Positions 39,673-48,509 of a stretch of 64,000 nucleotides of DNA are shown in pieces. The DNA is taken from NCBI RefSeq assembly GCF_035594035.1, contig NZ_CP141588.1:2386501-2450500 (forward strand). Reading direction: 5' to 3'. Every line of letters begins with the position of its first letter. Within the stretch, counting starts at the first letter, position 1. Source of the DNA: Sphingomonas sp. LY54 (GTDB lineage Bacteria; Pseudomonadota; Alphaproteobacteria; Sphingomonadales; Sphingomonadaceae). The notes under the pieces were generated by a model. That model did not search any database, was not told the origin of the DNA, and saw only the letters and a list, made by a program, of their open reading frames with translations. A program made the translations under genes and the position numbers.

Positions 39673-40053
39673 ATGGCCCCGCCGATCCTCCGCACCGTCC
39701 AGGACGCCGCGATCCTGCTCGGACCGCGCTTCGCGGGCTGCAGGGCCGAGCGGCTGGCGGCGGCTTATTGCGACCGGGGCCGCGCCTTGCTGGGCATCCT
39801 CGTCCGTGACGGGACCGACGCAGCGGTGGACTTGCCGGTGCGCGCCATCCTGGCCGAAGCATTGCGCCTAGACGCCGTCGGCCTAGTGCTGGCGCATTGC
39901 CATCCAAGCGGCGACCCGGAGCCGAGCGCCGCCGACATCGCCAGCACGCGGCGGCTGCACGCCGCGGCCTCAGCGCTGGAGATCAGATTGCACGACCATC
40001 TCGTCTTTGCAGACGACCTCTATCGCAGCTTCCGCGCGATGGGGCTGCTCTGA
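39673..40053 (+). CDS. RadC-like JAB/MPN domain protein, short form
   Basis: A 126-aa protein comprising almost only the RadC C-terminal domain. The JAMM-type metal site reads HCHPSGDPEPSAAD, preceded by the family's VGLVLA strand, and ends HLVFADDLYRSFRAMGLL. Full RadC proteins have about 220 residues with an N-terminal helix-hairpin-helix region, which is absent here. The role of RadC domains is unsettled. The gene diverges from thyA and converges with the methyltransferase, 10 nt apart. Confidence 0.8.
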   Translation: MAPPILRTVQDAAILLGPRFAGCRAERLAAAYCDRGRALLGILVRDGTDAAVDLPVRAILAEALRLDAVGLVLAHCHPSGDPEPSAADIASTRRLHAAASALEIRLHDHLVFADDLYRSFRAMGLL

Positions 40054-40063
40054 CGCGCCTGCC

Positions 40064-40753
40064 TCAGGCAGGGCAGGTGCGGATGTCCTGCGGCGCGGGC
40101 TTGGAGCCACGCGCCTCGAACTGGGCGAAATAGGATTCCGAATCGCCGAGCCGCTCGAAGCGGGTGAGCTCGTAGCCGACCGCGGCGAATTCGCAGACGA
40201 GCAGTTTGGGCGGGGTGCCGTGGCGGTCGGTGGGGCGATCGGCATCGACGACCACGACCCGGCCTTCCTTCTTGAGGCCGTCGCGCAGGTGCCAGAGGAA
40301 TTCGCTGGGCCGCTCGACCTCATGGTACATGTGGATGAGGAAGATGCGGTCGAACGAGGCCGGCGGCAGCTTGGGATCGGCGGGCTCGCCGAGCTTGACC
40401 GCGATATTCTCGAGATTCTCGCGATTGACGCGCTGGGCGAGCGCGTCGCGGGTGGCGGGCACGATGTCCTGGGCGAGGACGCGGCCTTCCTCGCCGACCA
40501 AAGGTGAGAGGCGGACGGTGTAGTAGCCTTCGCCGGCGCCGATGTCGGCCACCGACATTCCGGGACGGATCTCAGCCAGTTCCATCACGGTCTCGGCCTC
40601 GCCGGCCGCGTCGCGCGCATCCTCGTTCGAGTAACGCGGCGACACGATCGGCGCGACCGGCCGCTGCGGCGCCGGGAACGGCGACTGCTGGACCGGCTTC
40701 TCACAGCCGGCCGTCAGGAGCAGAATCGGGAGGAGGGCCGCCCTAGTCCACAT
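40064..40753 (-). CDS. Class I SAM methyltransferase fold with lipoprotein signal
   Basis: A 229-aa protein beginning MWTRAALLPILLLTAGCEKP, a typical lipoprotein signal with Cys17 in LTAGC. After a Pro-rich linker comes a class I methyltransferase domain: motif I SVADIGAGEGYYTVRL (about 67-82), ILAQDIV-like motif II (RVLAQDIVPATRD), and LIHMYHEVERPSEFLWHLRD, then VVVVDAD. The same layout (signal plus methyltransferase) is known in proteins annotated as predicted methyltransferases, but SAM is not normally available outside the cytoplasm. Its 5' end overlaps prfB by 11 nt. Confidence 0.8.
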   Translation of the reverse strand: MWTRAALLPILLLTAGCEKPVQQSPFPAPQRPVAPIVSPRYSNEDARDAAGEAETVMELAEIRPGMSVADIGAGEGYYTVRLSPLVGEEGRVLAQDIVPATRDALAQRVNRENLENIAVKLGEPADPKLPPASFDRIFLIHMYHEVERPSEFLWHLRDGLKKEGRVVVVDADRPTDRHGTPPKLLVCEFAAVGYELTRFERLGDSESYFAQFEARGSKPAPQDIRTCPA

Positions 40754-41870
40754 CTTCGACTTCGACCTTCTCGCCCGTCACGCGCTGCGACAGAGCCGCG
40801 GCCATGAAGCGGTCGAGATCGCCGTCGAGCACGTCCGACGGGGCGGTGGAGGTGATGCCGGTGCGCAGATCCTTCACCAGCTGGTAGGGCTGCAGCACGT
40901 AGGAGCGGATCTGGTGGCCCCAGCCGATGTCGGTCTTGCTGGCGGCCGTCGCATTGGCCTCCGCCTCGCGCCTCTGCAGTTCGGCCTCGTAGAGGCGGGC
41001 GCGGAGCTGGTTGAACGCCTCGGCCTTGTTCTTGTGCTGCGATCGCTGGTTCTGGCACTGCACGACGATGCCACTCGGCAGGTGGGTGATGCGCACCGCC
41101 GAATCGGTCGTGTTGATGTGCTGGCCGCCGGCGCCCGAGGCGCGGTAGGTGTCGATCCTGAGCTCGGCCTCGTTGATCTCGATCTCGATATTCTCGTCGA
41201 CGACCGGATAGACCCAGACCGAGGCGAAGCTGGTGTGGCGCCGCGCCGAGCTGTCATAGGGGCTGATGCGGACGAGGCGGTGCACGCCGCTCTCGGTCTT
41301 GGCGTAGCCGTAGGCATTCTCGCCCTTGACCAGCAAGGTGGCCGACTTGATCCCCGCCTGCTCGCCGGAATGGTAATCGATCAGCTCGACCTTCATGCCT
41401 CGCCGCTCGGCCCAGCGCTGGTACATGCGCAGCAGCATGCCGGCCCAGTCGTTGCTCTCGGTGCCGCCGGCGCCCGAGTTGATCTCGATATAGGTGTCGT
41501 TGGCGTCGGCTTCGCCGGCGAGCAGGGCCGTGACCTTGTCCTTCTCAGCGCGCTCGGCGAGCTCGGCGAGCGCGGTCACGGCATCGTCGACCAGGGCGCC
41601 GTCGCCCTCGGCCTCGGCCATGTCGGCAAGCTCGATCGTGTCGTCGAGTTCCTTCTCGATCGCCCTGGTCGCGGAGATTGCCTCGTCGAGCCGGCGACGC
41701 TCGCGCATCACCGACTGGGCGAGCTTGGCGTCGTTCCAGAGCGCCGGATCCTCGACCCGGTTGTTGAGCTCGTCGAGGCGGCGCAGCGCGCGATCCCAGT
41801 CGAGGAAGCGGCGCAGCAGCGCGAGGGCGGACCGAATCTGGTCGACATGGGCTTGCGCTTCGGCGCGCAT
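40743..41870 (-). CDS. prfB: Peptide chain release factor 2
   Basis: Recognises UGA and UAA stop codons and releases the chain. The 375-aa product has the GGQ catalytic loop in RASGAGGQHINTTDSAVR and the anticodon-like tripeptide region VRISPYDSSARRHTSFAS (SPY where E. coli RF2 has SPF). The frame is continuous: the programmed UGA frameshift of E. coli prfB is absent. It is preceded by a palindromic repeat after the PBP1A gene and overlaps the methyltransferase gene by 11 nt. Confidence 0.96.
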   Translation of the reverse strand: MRAEAQAHVDQIRSALALLRRFLDWDRALRRLDELNNRVEDPALWNDAKLAQSVMRERRRLDEAISATRAIEKELDDTIELADMAEAEGDGALVDDAVTALAELAERAEKDKVTALLAGEADANDTYIEINSGAGGTESNDWAGMLLRMYQRWAERRGMKVELIDYHSGEQAGIKSATLLVKGENAYGYAKTESGVHRLVRISPYDSSARRHTSFASVWVYPVVDENIEIEINEAELRIDTYRASGAGGQHINTTDSAVRITHLPSGIVVQCQNQRSQHKNKAEAFNQLRARLYEAELQRREAEANATAASKTDIGWGHQIRSYVLQPYQLVKDLRTGITSTAPSDVLDGDLDRFMAAALSQRVTGEKVEVEDVD

Positions 41871-41889
41871 CGGAGGTCTCCAAATGACT

Positions 41890-41952
41890 GTTCCCCGGCG
41901 AATGCCGGGGCCCAGACTTCATTTCTGGCTGGATTCAGGCTTTCGCCGGAAT
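41890..41952. repeat. Degenerate two-hairpin GC repeat upstream of prfB
   Basis: The hairpin TTCCCCGGCGAATGCCGGGG is followed after a 21-nt spacer by a weaker half, TTCAGGCTTTCGCCGGAA. It has the same order as the elements at 16058 and 57835. It fills most of the gap between the PBP1A and prfB genes. Confidence 0.7.
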
Positions 41953-41973
41953 ACGGGCCGTTTGTCTGCGGCC

Positions 41974-44502
41974 CTAGTAAATACCGCCCTGGTTTTGCAA
42001 GAAATCGCTGTCTTGCGGCTGCTCGGCGCGGCGCGGCGCGGCCGCCGCGGCCCGTCTTGACTTCAATGCGGCGGCGAGCGCCTCGCGATCAGGCAGTTCG
42101 TAGCGGCGCGCGGTCCGGCGCGGTTCGCTCTCGGGCTTGAATGCCTCCCAGATCACCGCCGCCTTCGGGTCGGCCGGCGGCCATTCGCCGAACACCTTGC
42201 GGCCCGAGCGCCGATCGATGCGCACCATGCGGATGCCCTCGGGCGCGCGGAACGGTACCACCGGCATGTCCTTGAACGCGGACAGCGCGAACTGCTTGAA
42301 GATCGGCGCGGCCAGCGTGCCGCCCTGGGCCCAGCCCCCCATCGGGCGCGGCTGATCGAAGCCCATATAGACGCCGGCGACGATGTCGGCCGAGCCGCCG
42401 ACGAACCAGACGTCGGTCGGACCCGAGGTCGTCCCGGTCTTGCCGAAGAGCGGGCGGCCGAGGTCGCGCAGTCGCTGGGCGGTGCCGCGCTGGACGACGC
42501 CCTCGAGGATGTGGACCATCTGATAGGCCGTCATCGGGTCCATCACCTGCTTGGTGCGGAGCGGCGGGCGCGGCATCGGCTTGCCGTCCCAGTCGGGCGC
42601 GTCGCAGCCTTCGCACGGGCGCTTGTCGGTGCGGTAGATGACCTTGCCGTTGCGGTCCTGGATATAGTCGATCAGGGTCGGCGTCAGCGCCTTGCCGTTA
42701 TTGGCCATGATCGCGAAGGCGTTGGTCATCTTCATGACCGTGGTGTCGCCGGCGCCGAGCGCGATCGAGAGATAATTGGGGTAATCGCCGACGCCCAAAG
42801 TCTTGGCGAGCTTGGTGACCTTCTCCATGCCGGTCTGGTTGGCGGCGCGGACCGTCATCAGGTTGCGCGACTGCTCGAGGCCCCAGCGCATGGTCTGCGG
42901 CCCGGCATTGCCGCCCGAGAAGTTGCGGAAGCATTTCTGGCCGAGCCCGGCACCCTGCCAGACGCAGAACGGACCGTCGACGATGATCGAGGCCGGAGTC
43001 ATGCCGGCGTCGAGCGCGGCCGAATAGACGATAGGCTTGAACGTGGAGCCGGGCTGGCGCTGGGCCTGGGTGGCGCGGTTGAACGAGGAGCCGCGCACGT
43101 CCCAGCCGCCCTGCATCGCAAGGATGCGGCCGGTGGCGACTTCCTCGACGACCATGCCGCCGCCAACCTCGGGGACCGAGCGGAGCGCCCAGCTCCCGCC
43201 TTCCTGCTTGACCGCGATGACCATGCCGGGGCGGAGGTGGTTGAACGCCGCGCCGCCGCCGCCGCGCTTCTCCATCTGCGCGGCCGAGGCCGGCAGCGTG
43301 CCGGTCGAACCGTCTGCGAACCCGATCGTGGCGCTGCCGCCGCTCTTGTCGATCACGACCGCCGGGCGCCAGTCCTCGTAGCCGACGCCATAATCGGCGG
43401 CGGCGAGCTGGCGGCGCCAGTCCTGGGACATGTCGACGCTGAGGCCGGGGTCGCGCCAGCCCTTGCCGCGGTCGTAGCGCATCATGCCGTCGCGCAAGGC
43501 GGTCTCCGCCGCCTGTTGCTTGACGTGGTCGTAGGAGGTGCGGACCCAGAGGCCGCCCTGATAGACCCCGTTCGGGCTGTCCTCGGCATCCTCGCCATAT
43601 TCCTCGACGAGCTGGCGGCGCACTTCCTCCATGAAATAGCCGCCGACATTGCGCACGCTGTTGCGGGCGCCGCGCACGGTGCCGAGCGGCTGGGCCTGCG
43701 CTTCGGCGCGCTGGGCGGCGGTGATGAAGCCGTTGCGCTCCATCTCGCCGAGCACCCAGTTGCGGCGGCCGAGCGCCCGCTCGGTGTGGCGCTCGGGGCT
43801 GTAGTTGCTGGGCGCCTTGGGCAGGATCGCAAGATAGGCCATCTCGTGCAGGGCAAGGTCCTGCACGTCCTTGTCGAAATAGGCGCGCGCCGCCGATTGG
43901 ACGCCATAGGCGTTCCGGCCGAGGAAGATCTGGTTGAGGTAGAGCTCGAGGATCTGCTGCTTGGTCAGCACGCTCTCGATGCGCTTGGCGAGGAAGGCTT
44001 CCTTGATCTTGCGGGTGTAGCTCAGCTCGTTGGTCAGCAGCAGGTTCTTGGCCACCTGCTGCGTGATCGTCGACGCGCCGACCGGGCGGCCGCTGTTGCG
44101 CAGGTTCGAGATGACGGCGCCGACGATGCCGGGATAGTCGATGCCGCCGTGGCTGAAGAAGGTGCGGTCCTCGGCCGCGAGATAGGCCTGGATCAGCTGA
44201 CGCGGAAATTCGTCATAGGAAAGCTGGACGCGGCGCTCGCGTGCGAAGGTCTGGACCGGCTCGCCGTCGATGCCGCGCACGTTGGTCGGCAGCGGCGGCT
44301 GGTAGGTCAGCAAGGTGTCGGCCGAGGGCAGCCCCCGCGCGAAAAGGAACCACAGCAGCACGAAGCCGACGATCGGCACGGCCGCAGCCGCGGTCAGCCA
44401 GCGGAACCAGCGTTTCGTCCAGAGTCGGCGCAGCGCGTCGCCGAAACGACCGGCATTTTCGCGATACAGGGTGAAGCGCGTCGAGCTTGTTTCTGCAGTC
44501 AT
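41974..44502 (-). CDS. Penicillin-binding protein 1A (class A)
   Basis: Bifunctional murein synthase of 842 aa: membrane anchor (LTAAAAVPIVGFVLLWFLFA), glycosyltransferase domain with catalytic Glu in AYLAAEDRTFFSHGGIDYPG and GASTITQQVAKNLLL and RKIKEAFLAKRIE, an OB-like insert, and the transpeptidase with QPGSTFKPIVYSAAL (SxxK), QSRNLMTV (SxN) and FGKTGTTSG (KTG). The tail is Arg/Ala-rich. It lies downstream of the amidase gene on the same strand, a pairing of wall synthesis with wall hydrolysis. Confidence 0.96.
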   Translation of the reverse strand: MTAETSSTRFTLYRENAGRFGDALRRLWTKRWFRWLTAAAAVPIVGFVLLWFLFARGLPSADTLLTYQPPLPTNVRGIDGEPVQTFARERRVQLSYDEFPRQLIQAYLAAEDRTFFSHGGIDYPGIVGAVISNLRNSGRPVGASTITQQVAKNLLLTNELSYTRKIKEAFLAKRIESVLTKQQILELYLNQIFLGRNAYGVQSAARAYFDKDVQDLALHEMAYLAILPKAPSNYSPERHTERALGRRNWVLGEMERNGFITAAQRAEAQAQPLGTVRGARNSVRNVGGYFMEEVRRQLVEEYGEDAEDSPNGVYQGGLWVRTSYDHVKQQAAETALRDGMMRYDRGKGWRDPGLSVDMSQDWRRQLAAADYGVGYEDWRPAVVIDKSGGSATIGFADGSTGTLPASAAQMEKRGGGGAAFNHLRPGMVIAVKQEGGSWALRSVPEVGGGMVVEEVATGRILAMQGGWDVRGSSFNRATQAQRQPGSTFKPIVYSAALDAGMTPASIIVDGPFCVWQGAGLGQKCFRNFSGGNAGPQTMRWGLEQSRNLMTVRAANQTGMEKVTKLAKTLGVGDYPNYLSIALGAGDTTVMKMTNAFAIMANNGKALTPTLIDYIQDRNGKVIYRTDKRPCEGCDAPDWDGKPMPRPPLRTKQVMDPMTAYQMVHILEGVVQRGTAQRLRDLGRPLFGKTGTTSGPTDVWFVGGSADIVAGVYMGFDQPRPMGGWAQGGTLAAPIFKQFALSAFKDMPVVPFRAPEGIRMVRIDRRSGRKVFGEWPPADPKAAVIWEAFKPESEPRRTARRYELPDREALAAALKSRRAAAAAPRRAEQPQDSDFLQNQGGIY

Positions 44503-44552
44503 CAGCGCCCGTCTCTAGACCAAGTGCAGCCGAGCGTGAAGCACAGTCCGTC

Positions 44553-45410
44553 TCATCGCGCCGCGCTGCGCACATTATGCTTGGCGAAATAGGTTTCGAT
44601 CGCGCTGCGCATCCCGGTCGCGATCTGCTGCCGCCCTTCGGCCGAATGGATGTAGGCGACGTCCTCGCCGTTCGTGAGGTAGCCGGCCTCGAACAGGATC
44701 GACGGAATGTCCGGCGCCTTCAGCACGATCAGCGACGCGAAGCGGTGATATTGCTCGCGGAACGGGAAGAACGGACTCGCCTCGCGGTGCAGCAGCCGGG
44801 CGAAGTCGGCGGAGCGGTCCATGCTCTCCCGCAGCGCGAGGTCGATCAGGATCATGTTGACCCCCGGATCGGGGCTGAGCTCGGCGCCGCCGATCAGGCC
44901 GGCCTGGTTCTCGCGTGCGGCCAGCAACGCGGCTTCGCGGTCCGACGCGATCTCCGACAATGTGTAGATCGTGGCGCCGCGCGCCCCGTCATTGTTGGGA
45001 GCGGCGTCGGCATGGACCGAGACGAACAAAGAGGCACCGACGCGGCGCGCAATCTCGTAGCGGTCGCGCAGGTCGATATAGCGGTCGTCATCGCGGGTCA
45101 GCGCGACGCGGACGCGGCCGGACCGGACCAGTTCGTCGCGCATGGCGCGGGCCAGCGCCAGCGTAACGTCCTTCTCGTGCCGTCCGCCGAAGGGCGAGGT
45201 CGCGCCGGGGTCGCGGCCGCCATGGCCCGCGTCGATGACGACGATCGGCCGGTTGGGCCCGCGCGCCACCGACACGGGGGGCAAAGGCAGGGGCCTGGGA
45301 TCCTCGGCCCCGTCCAGCGCGACCGTAACGCTGCCGGGCTCGTCCTTCGCCTCGGGCGCGACGCCGAACAGGCCGAGCAAAGTCGCCAGAAGCATTGAAA
45401 GCCATTCCAT
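44553..45410 (-). CDS. N-acetylmuramoyl-L-alanine amidase (Amidase_3)
   Basis: Zinc hydrolase that removes stem peptides from murein and separates daughter cells. The 285-aa protein starts with a hydrophobic export signal (MEWLSMLLATLLGLFGVAP). The zinc ligands are in VIDAGHGGRDPGA, GRHEKDVTL and FVSVHADAAPN, and the catalytic Glu is in SILFEAGYLTNGEDV. No AMIN targeting domain is present. The PBP1A gene follows after 50 nt. Confidence 0.94.
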   Translation of the reverse strand: MEWLSMLLATLLGLFGVAPEAKDEPGSVTVALDGAEDPRPLPLPPVSVARGPNRPIVVIDAGHGGRDPGATSPFGGRHEKDVTLALARAMRDELVRSGRVRVALTRDDDRYIDLRDRYEIARRVGASLFVSVHADAAPNNDGARGATIYTLSEIASDREAALLAARENQAGLIGGAELSPDPGVNMILIDLALRESMDRSADFARLLHREASPFFPFREQYHRFASLIVLKAPDIPSILFEAGYLTNGEDVAYIHSAEGRQQIATGMRSAIETYFAKHNVRSAAR

Positions 45411-45828
45411 CCGCCCTATGTGCCGTGGCGGCTGCCCGGCGGTCCACTAAGAAAATGCAGTAGGAACCGCAGCGTTACCGGTTGCTGCTTTTCGCGGGCG
45501 ATGCTAGCAGTTCGAAATCGGTTCGAAAGAAAACGGAAATTGCTTTCCAGATCGTCGAGCCGAGCGAGTTACGCCGGCGTTTCAGCCGGCCACCTAGGTT
45601 GACGCTGCATGAGGCATTTTTCCCCGCAATTCGAACGCCCCCTTTTGGGTTCTGGCGTGGCGGGGACGTTTCGGCCGGCATTAGTGACCGGCCTGCTCCA
45701 GGCAGCAGACACACTTTTCTGTACAACCCGGACATCGACGCGCGCCCTTCCGGCGGCGCCTAAGTCCCTATTCGAACGCGTGAGCCGCTTGCTCGCAAGC
45801 AAGCCGGCGCGCGCGTGGAGTGATTTCA
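45411..45828. other. Divergent intergenic region with probable long rne leader
   Basis: 418 nt between the amidase start and rne, with no convincing gene (a 93-codon frame at 45482 has no ribosome site or protein-like composition). Several potential stems are visible: GGAAATTGCTTTCC, GCCGGCGTTTCAGCCGGC, and CTTGCTCGCAAG near 45789. A structured leader would fit autoregulation of RNase E, as known from other bacteria, but no conserved element was recognised. Confidence 0.45.
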
Positions 45829-48411
45829 ATGACAATGCGCATGTTGATCGACGCGCGCCACCAGGAAGAAACCCGGGTGGCGGTCGTCAAGGGAAACCGG
45901 ATCGAGGAATTTGATTTCGAATCGGCCGAGCACAAGCAGCTCAAGGGGAATATCTATCTCGCCAAGGTAACCAGGGTCGAACCGTCGCTGCAGGCGGCGT
46001 TCGTCGATTATGGCGGCAACCGCCACGGCTTCCTGGCCTTTTCGGAGATTCACCCCGATTACTATCAGATCCCCAAGGAGGATCGCGAGGCCCTGCTCCG
46101 CGAGGAGGCCGAGCATGCCGCCGAGGAAGAGCGCCTGCGCGCCGCCGAGGACGCACATTATGACGATCACGACGACGACGTGATCGAGGGTGAGGTCGTC
46201 GAGACCGATTCCGAGGAGGAAGGCGACGAAGGCGAGGAGGGCGAAGAGTCAGACGGCACGCCGCGCGCCAAGCCGGAACAGGCCAGCGGCTCGGAAGAGA
46301 ATGCCGCCGACGAGCTGCGCCGCAAGCGCCAGAATCTGCGTCGCCGCTACAAGATCCAGGACGTCATCCGGCGCCGGCAGGTGCTGCTCGTCCAGGTCGT
46401 CAAGGAAGAGCGCGGCAACAAAGGCGCGGCGCTTACCACCTATCTGAGCCTCGCCGGCCGCTATTGCGTGCTGATGCCCAACACGTCGCACGGCGGCGGC
46501 ATCAGCCGGAAGATCTCCAACGGCGCTGACCGCAAGCGCCTGAAGGCGATCATGGCCGATCTGAACCTGCCCAAGACGATGGGCTGCATCGTTCGCACGG
46601 CCGGCCTTTCGCGCACCAAGACCGAGATCAAGCGCGACTTCGATTATCTCGCCCGCCTGTGGGACGAGATTCGCGAGAACACGCTGAAGTCGGCCGCTCC
46701 GGCGCTGATCTACGGCGACAGCGATCTCATCAAGCGCGCCATCCGCGACATCTACAATCGCGAGATCGACGAGGTGATCGTCGAGGGCGAGGAGGGCTAT
46801 CGCGCCGCGCGCTCGTTCATGAAGCTGCTGATGCCGAGCCACGTCCGGCGCGTGCAGCATTATGCCGACCCGGTGCCACTGTTCCAGCGCTACGGCGTCG
46901 AGGACCAGCTTTCGGGCATGTACCATCCGCTCGTCCAGCTGAAGTCCGGCGGCTATCTGGTTATCAATCCGACCGAGGCCCTGGTCTCGATCGACATCAA
47001 CTCGGGCCGGTCGACGCGCGAGCACAATATCGAGCAGACGGCCTACGCGACCAACATCGAGGCCGCGCACGAGATCGCGCGCCAGCTTCGCCTGCGCGAC
47101 ATGGCGGGCCTGGTCGTGATCGACTTCATCGACATGGAATCGAACGGCCACATCCGTAAGGTCGAAAAGGCCATGAAGGATGCGCTCAAGAACGATCGCG
47201 CCCGCATCCAGGTCGGCCGCATCTCGTCCTTCGGCCTGATGGAGATGAGCCGCCAGCGACTGCGCACGGGCGTGCTCGAAGCCTCGACCAAGCCGTGCCC
47301 GCATTGCGAGGGCACCGGCCTGATGCGCACCGCCTCTTCGGCGGGCCTGTCGGCGCTGCGCATGCTCGAGGAGGAAGCTGCGCGCGGACGCGGCAGCCGC
47401 ATCATCCTGCGCGCCGGCCGCGAGGCCGCCGTCTACGTGCTCAACAAGAAGCGTCACGAGATCGCCGAAGTCGAGGCGCGCTACGGCGTGATCGTCGAAG
47501 TCCATATCGACGAGAGCCTGGAAGGCGCGAAGATGAGCGTCGAATCGGTCGGGCCGCGCCCGGTCGAGCGGCCGCGTTTCGAGCCCAAGCCGATCGTCGA
47601 GGAAGATTTCGACGACGAGATCCTCGAGGAAGAAGAGGACGAGGAAGAGGAAGAGGCGCCCGCCGAGGAAGTGCGCGAAGAGCGCCGCCCGCGCGAAGGC
47701 CAGCGTTCCGAGGAGGGCGAGGGCGACCGCGGTCGCAAGCGCCGTCGCCGTCGCGGCCGCCGTGGCGGTCGTCGCCGGGAGGGCGAGCCGCACGAGGGCG
47801 AGGACTCCGAGCAGGTCGTCGGCGAGGAGGGTGCAGCCGAGGCCGAAGGCCAGGCCGCGCCCGTCGAAGCCGAAGCCGAAGCGCCCGCCACTGCCGCTGA
47901 GCAGGATGATGAGAAGCCGCGCCGCGGCCGCCGCCGTCCCCGTGCCCGCAAGCAGGGCGACGAAGGCACCGAGGCCGTGGAAAGCGTCGTCGACGCAGCT
48001 CCGGTCGCAGTAGAGCCTGCCGCCGAGGTTTCGGTCGACGAGCCCGCGGCAGAGGCGGCCGCCAAGCCCAAGCGCAGCCGCCGCAAGAAGGCTGAGCCCG
48101 CGGCAGAAACGGCAGAAGCAGCCGAGCCCGTCGAGGCCGCGCCGGCTCCCGCCGCAGCCAACGACGCAGCCGAAGCGCCCGCCGAAAAGCCGAAGCGCCG
48201 GAGCCGCGCCAAGAAAGTCGTCGCCGAAGCTCCGGCCGAGGCGCCCGCCGCCGAAACGCCGGCCGTGGCGCCGGTGCCGGCTTCCGCACCGGAAGCGCCG
48301 GTGCTCGAACGTCAGGTGGCAGCCGAAGGAAATGGCGCCGATGCGTCCGCCGAGGCCGAGGATGGCGGCCCGCCGCGGCGCGGCTGGTGGCAGCGCACAT
48401 TCGGCGGCTGA
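45829..48411 (+). CDS. rne: Ribonuclease E
   Basis: Endonuclease that starts mRNA decay and processes stable RNAs; scaffold of the degradosome. In the 860-aa chain: split S1 domain (NIYLAKVTRVEPSLQAAFVDYG), interrupted at about residues 90-165 by a highly acidic insert, then RNase H-like and catalytic core with LVSIDINSGRSTR and VVIDFIDMESN (catalytic Asp), and the zinc-link CPHCEGTG. The C-terminal third is Arg- and Glu/Ala/Pro-rich low complexity with RGRRGGRRREG-type RNA-binding stretches, and ends RRGWWQRTFGG. ATG 45829 follows GGAG by 8 nt. Confidence 0.96.
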   Translation: MTMRMLIDARHQEETRVAVVKGNRIEEFDFESAEHKQLKGNIYLAKVTRVEPSLQAAFVDYGGNRHGFLAFSEIHPDYYQIPKEDREALLREEAEHAAEEERLRAAEDAHYDDHDDDVIEGEVVETDSEEEGDEGEEGEESDGTPRAKPEQASGSEENAADELRRKRQNLRRRYKIQDVIRRRQVLLVQVVKEERGNKGAALTTYLSLAGRYCVLMPNTSHGGGISRKISNGADRKRLKAIMADLNLPKTMGCIVRTAGLSRTKTEIKRDFDYLARLWDEIRENTLKSAAPALIYGDSDLIKRAIRDIYNREIDEVIVEGEEGYRAARSFMKLLMPSHVRRVQHYADPVPLFQRYGVEDQLSGMYHPLVQLKSGGYLVINPTEALVSIDINSGRSTREHNIEQTAYATNIEAAHEIARQLRLRDMAGLVVIDFIDMESNGHIRKVEKAMKDALKNDRARIQVGRISSFGLMEMSRQRLRTGVLEASTKPCPHCEGTGLMRTASSAGLSALRMLEEEAARGRGSRIILRAGREAAVYVLNKKRHEIAEVEARYGVIVEVHIDESLEGAKMSVESVGPRPVERPRFEPKPIVEEDFDDEILEEEEDEEEEEAPAEEVREERRPREGQRSEEGEGDRGRKRRRRRGRRGGRRREGEPHEGEDSEQVVGEEGAAEAEGQAAPVEAEAEAPATAAEQDDEKPRRGRRRPRARKQGDEGTEAVESVVDAAPVAVEPAAEVSVDEPAAEAAAKPKRSRRKKAEPAAETAEAAEPVEAAPAPAAANDAAEAPAEKPKRRSRAKKVVAEAPAEAPAAETPAVAPVPASAPEAPVLERQVAAEGNGADASAEAEDGGPPRRGWWQRTFGG

Positions 48412-48509
48412 CCCACCGCTTCAGTCAAAAGGTGCCGGGGGATCGACGAGGTCCTCCGGCATCGCACTTTCATCTAGGGTTCAGGCGCCGAAACGGATAT
48501 GCCTTGGCC

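Noticed and set aside
40743..41870. Programmed +1 frameshift in prfB
   Set aside because: The frame is continuous from the start codon with no in-frame UGA near codon 25.
45482..45763. A 93-codon frame in the rne leader
   Set aside because: No ribosome binding site, repetitive composition, and lies in a region with several RNA stems.
46249..47793. A 514-codon minus-strand frame opposite rne
   Set aside because: Low-complexity mirror image of the RNase E coding strand.
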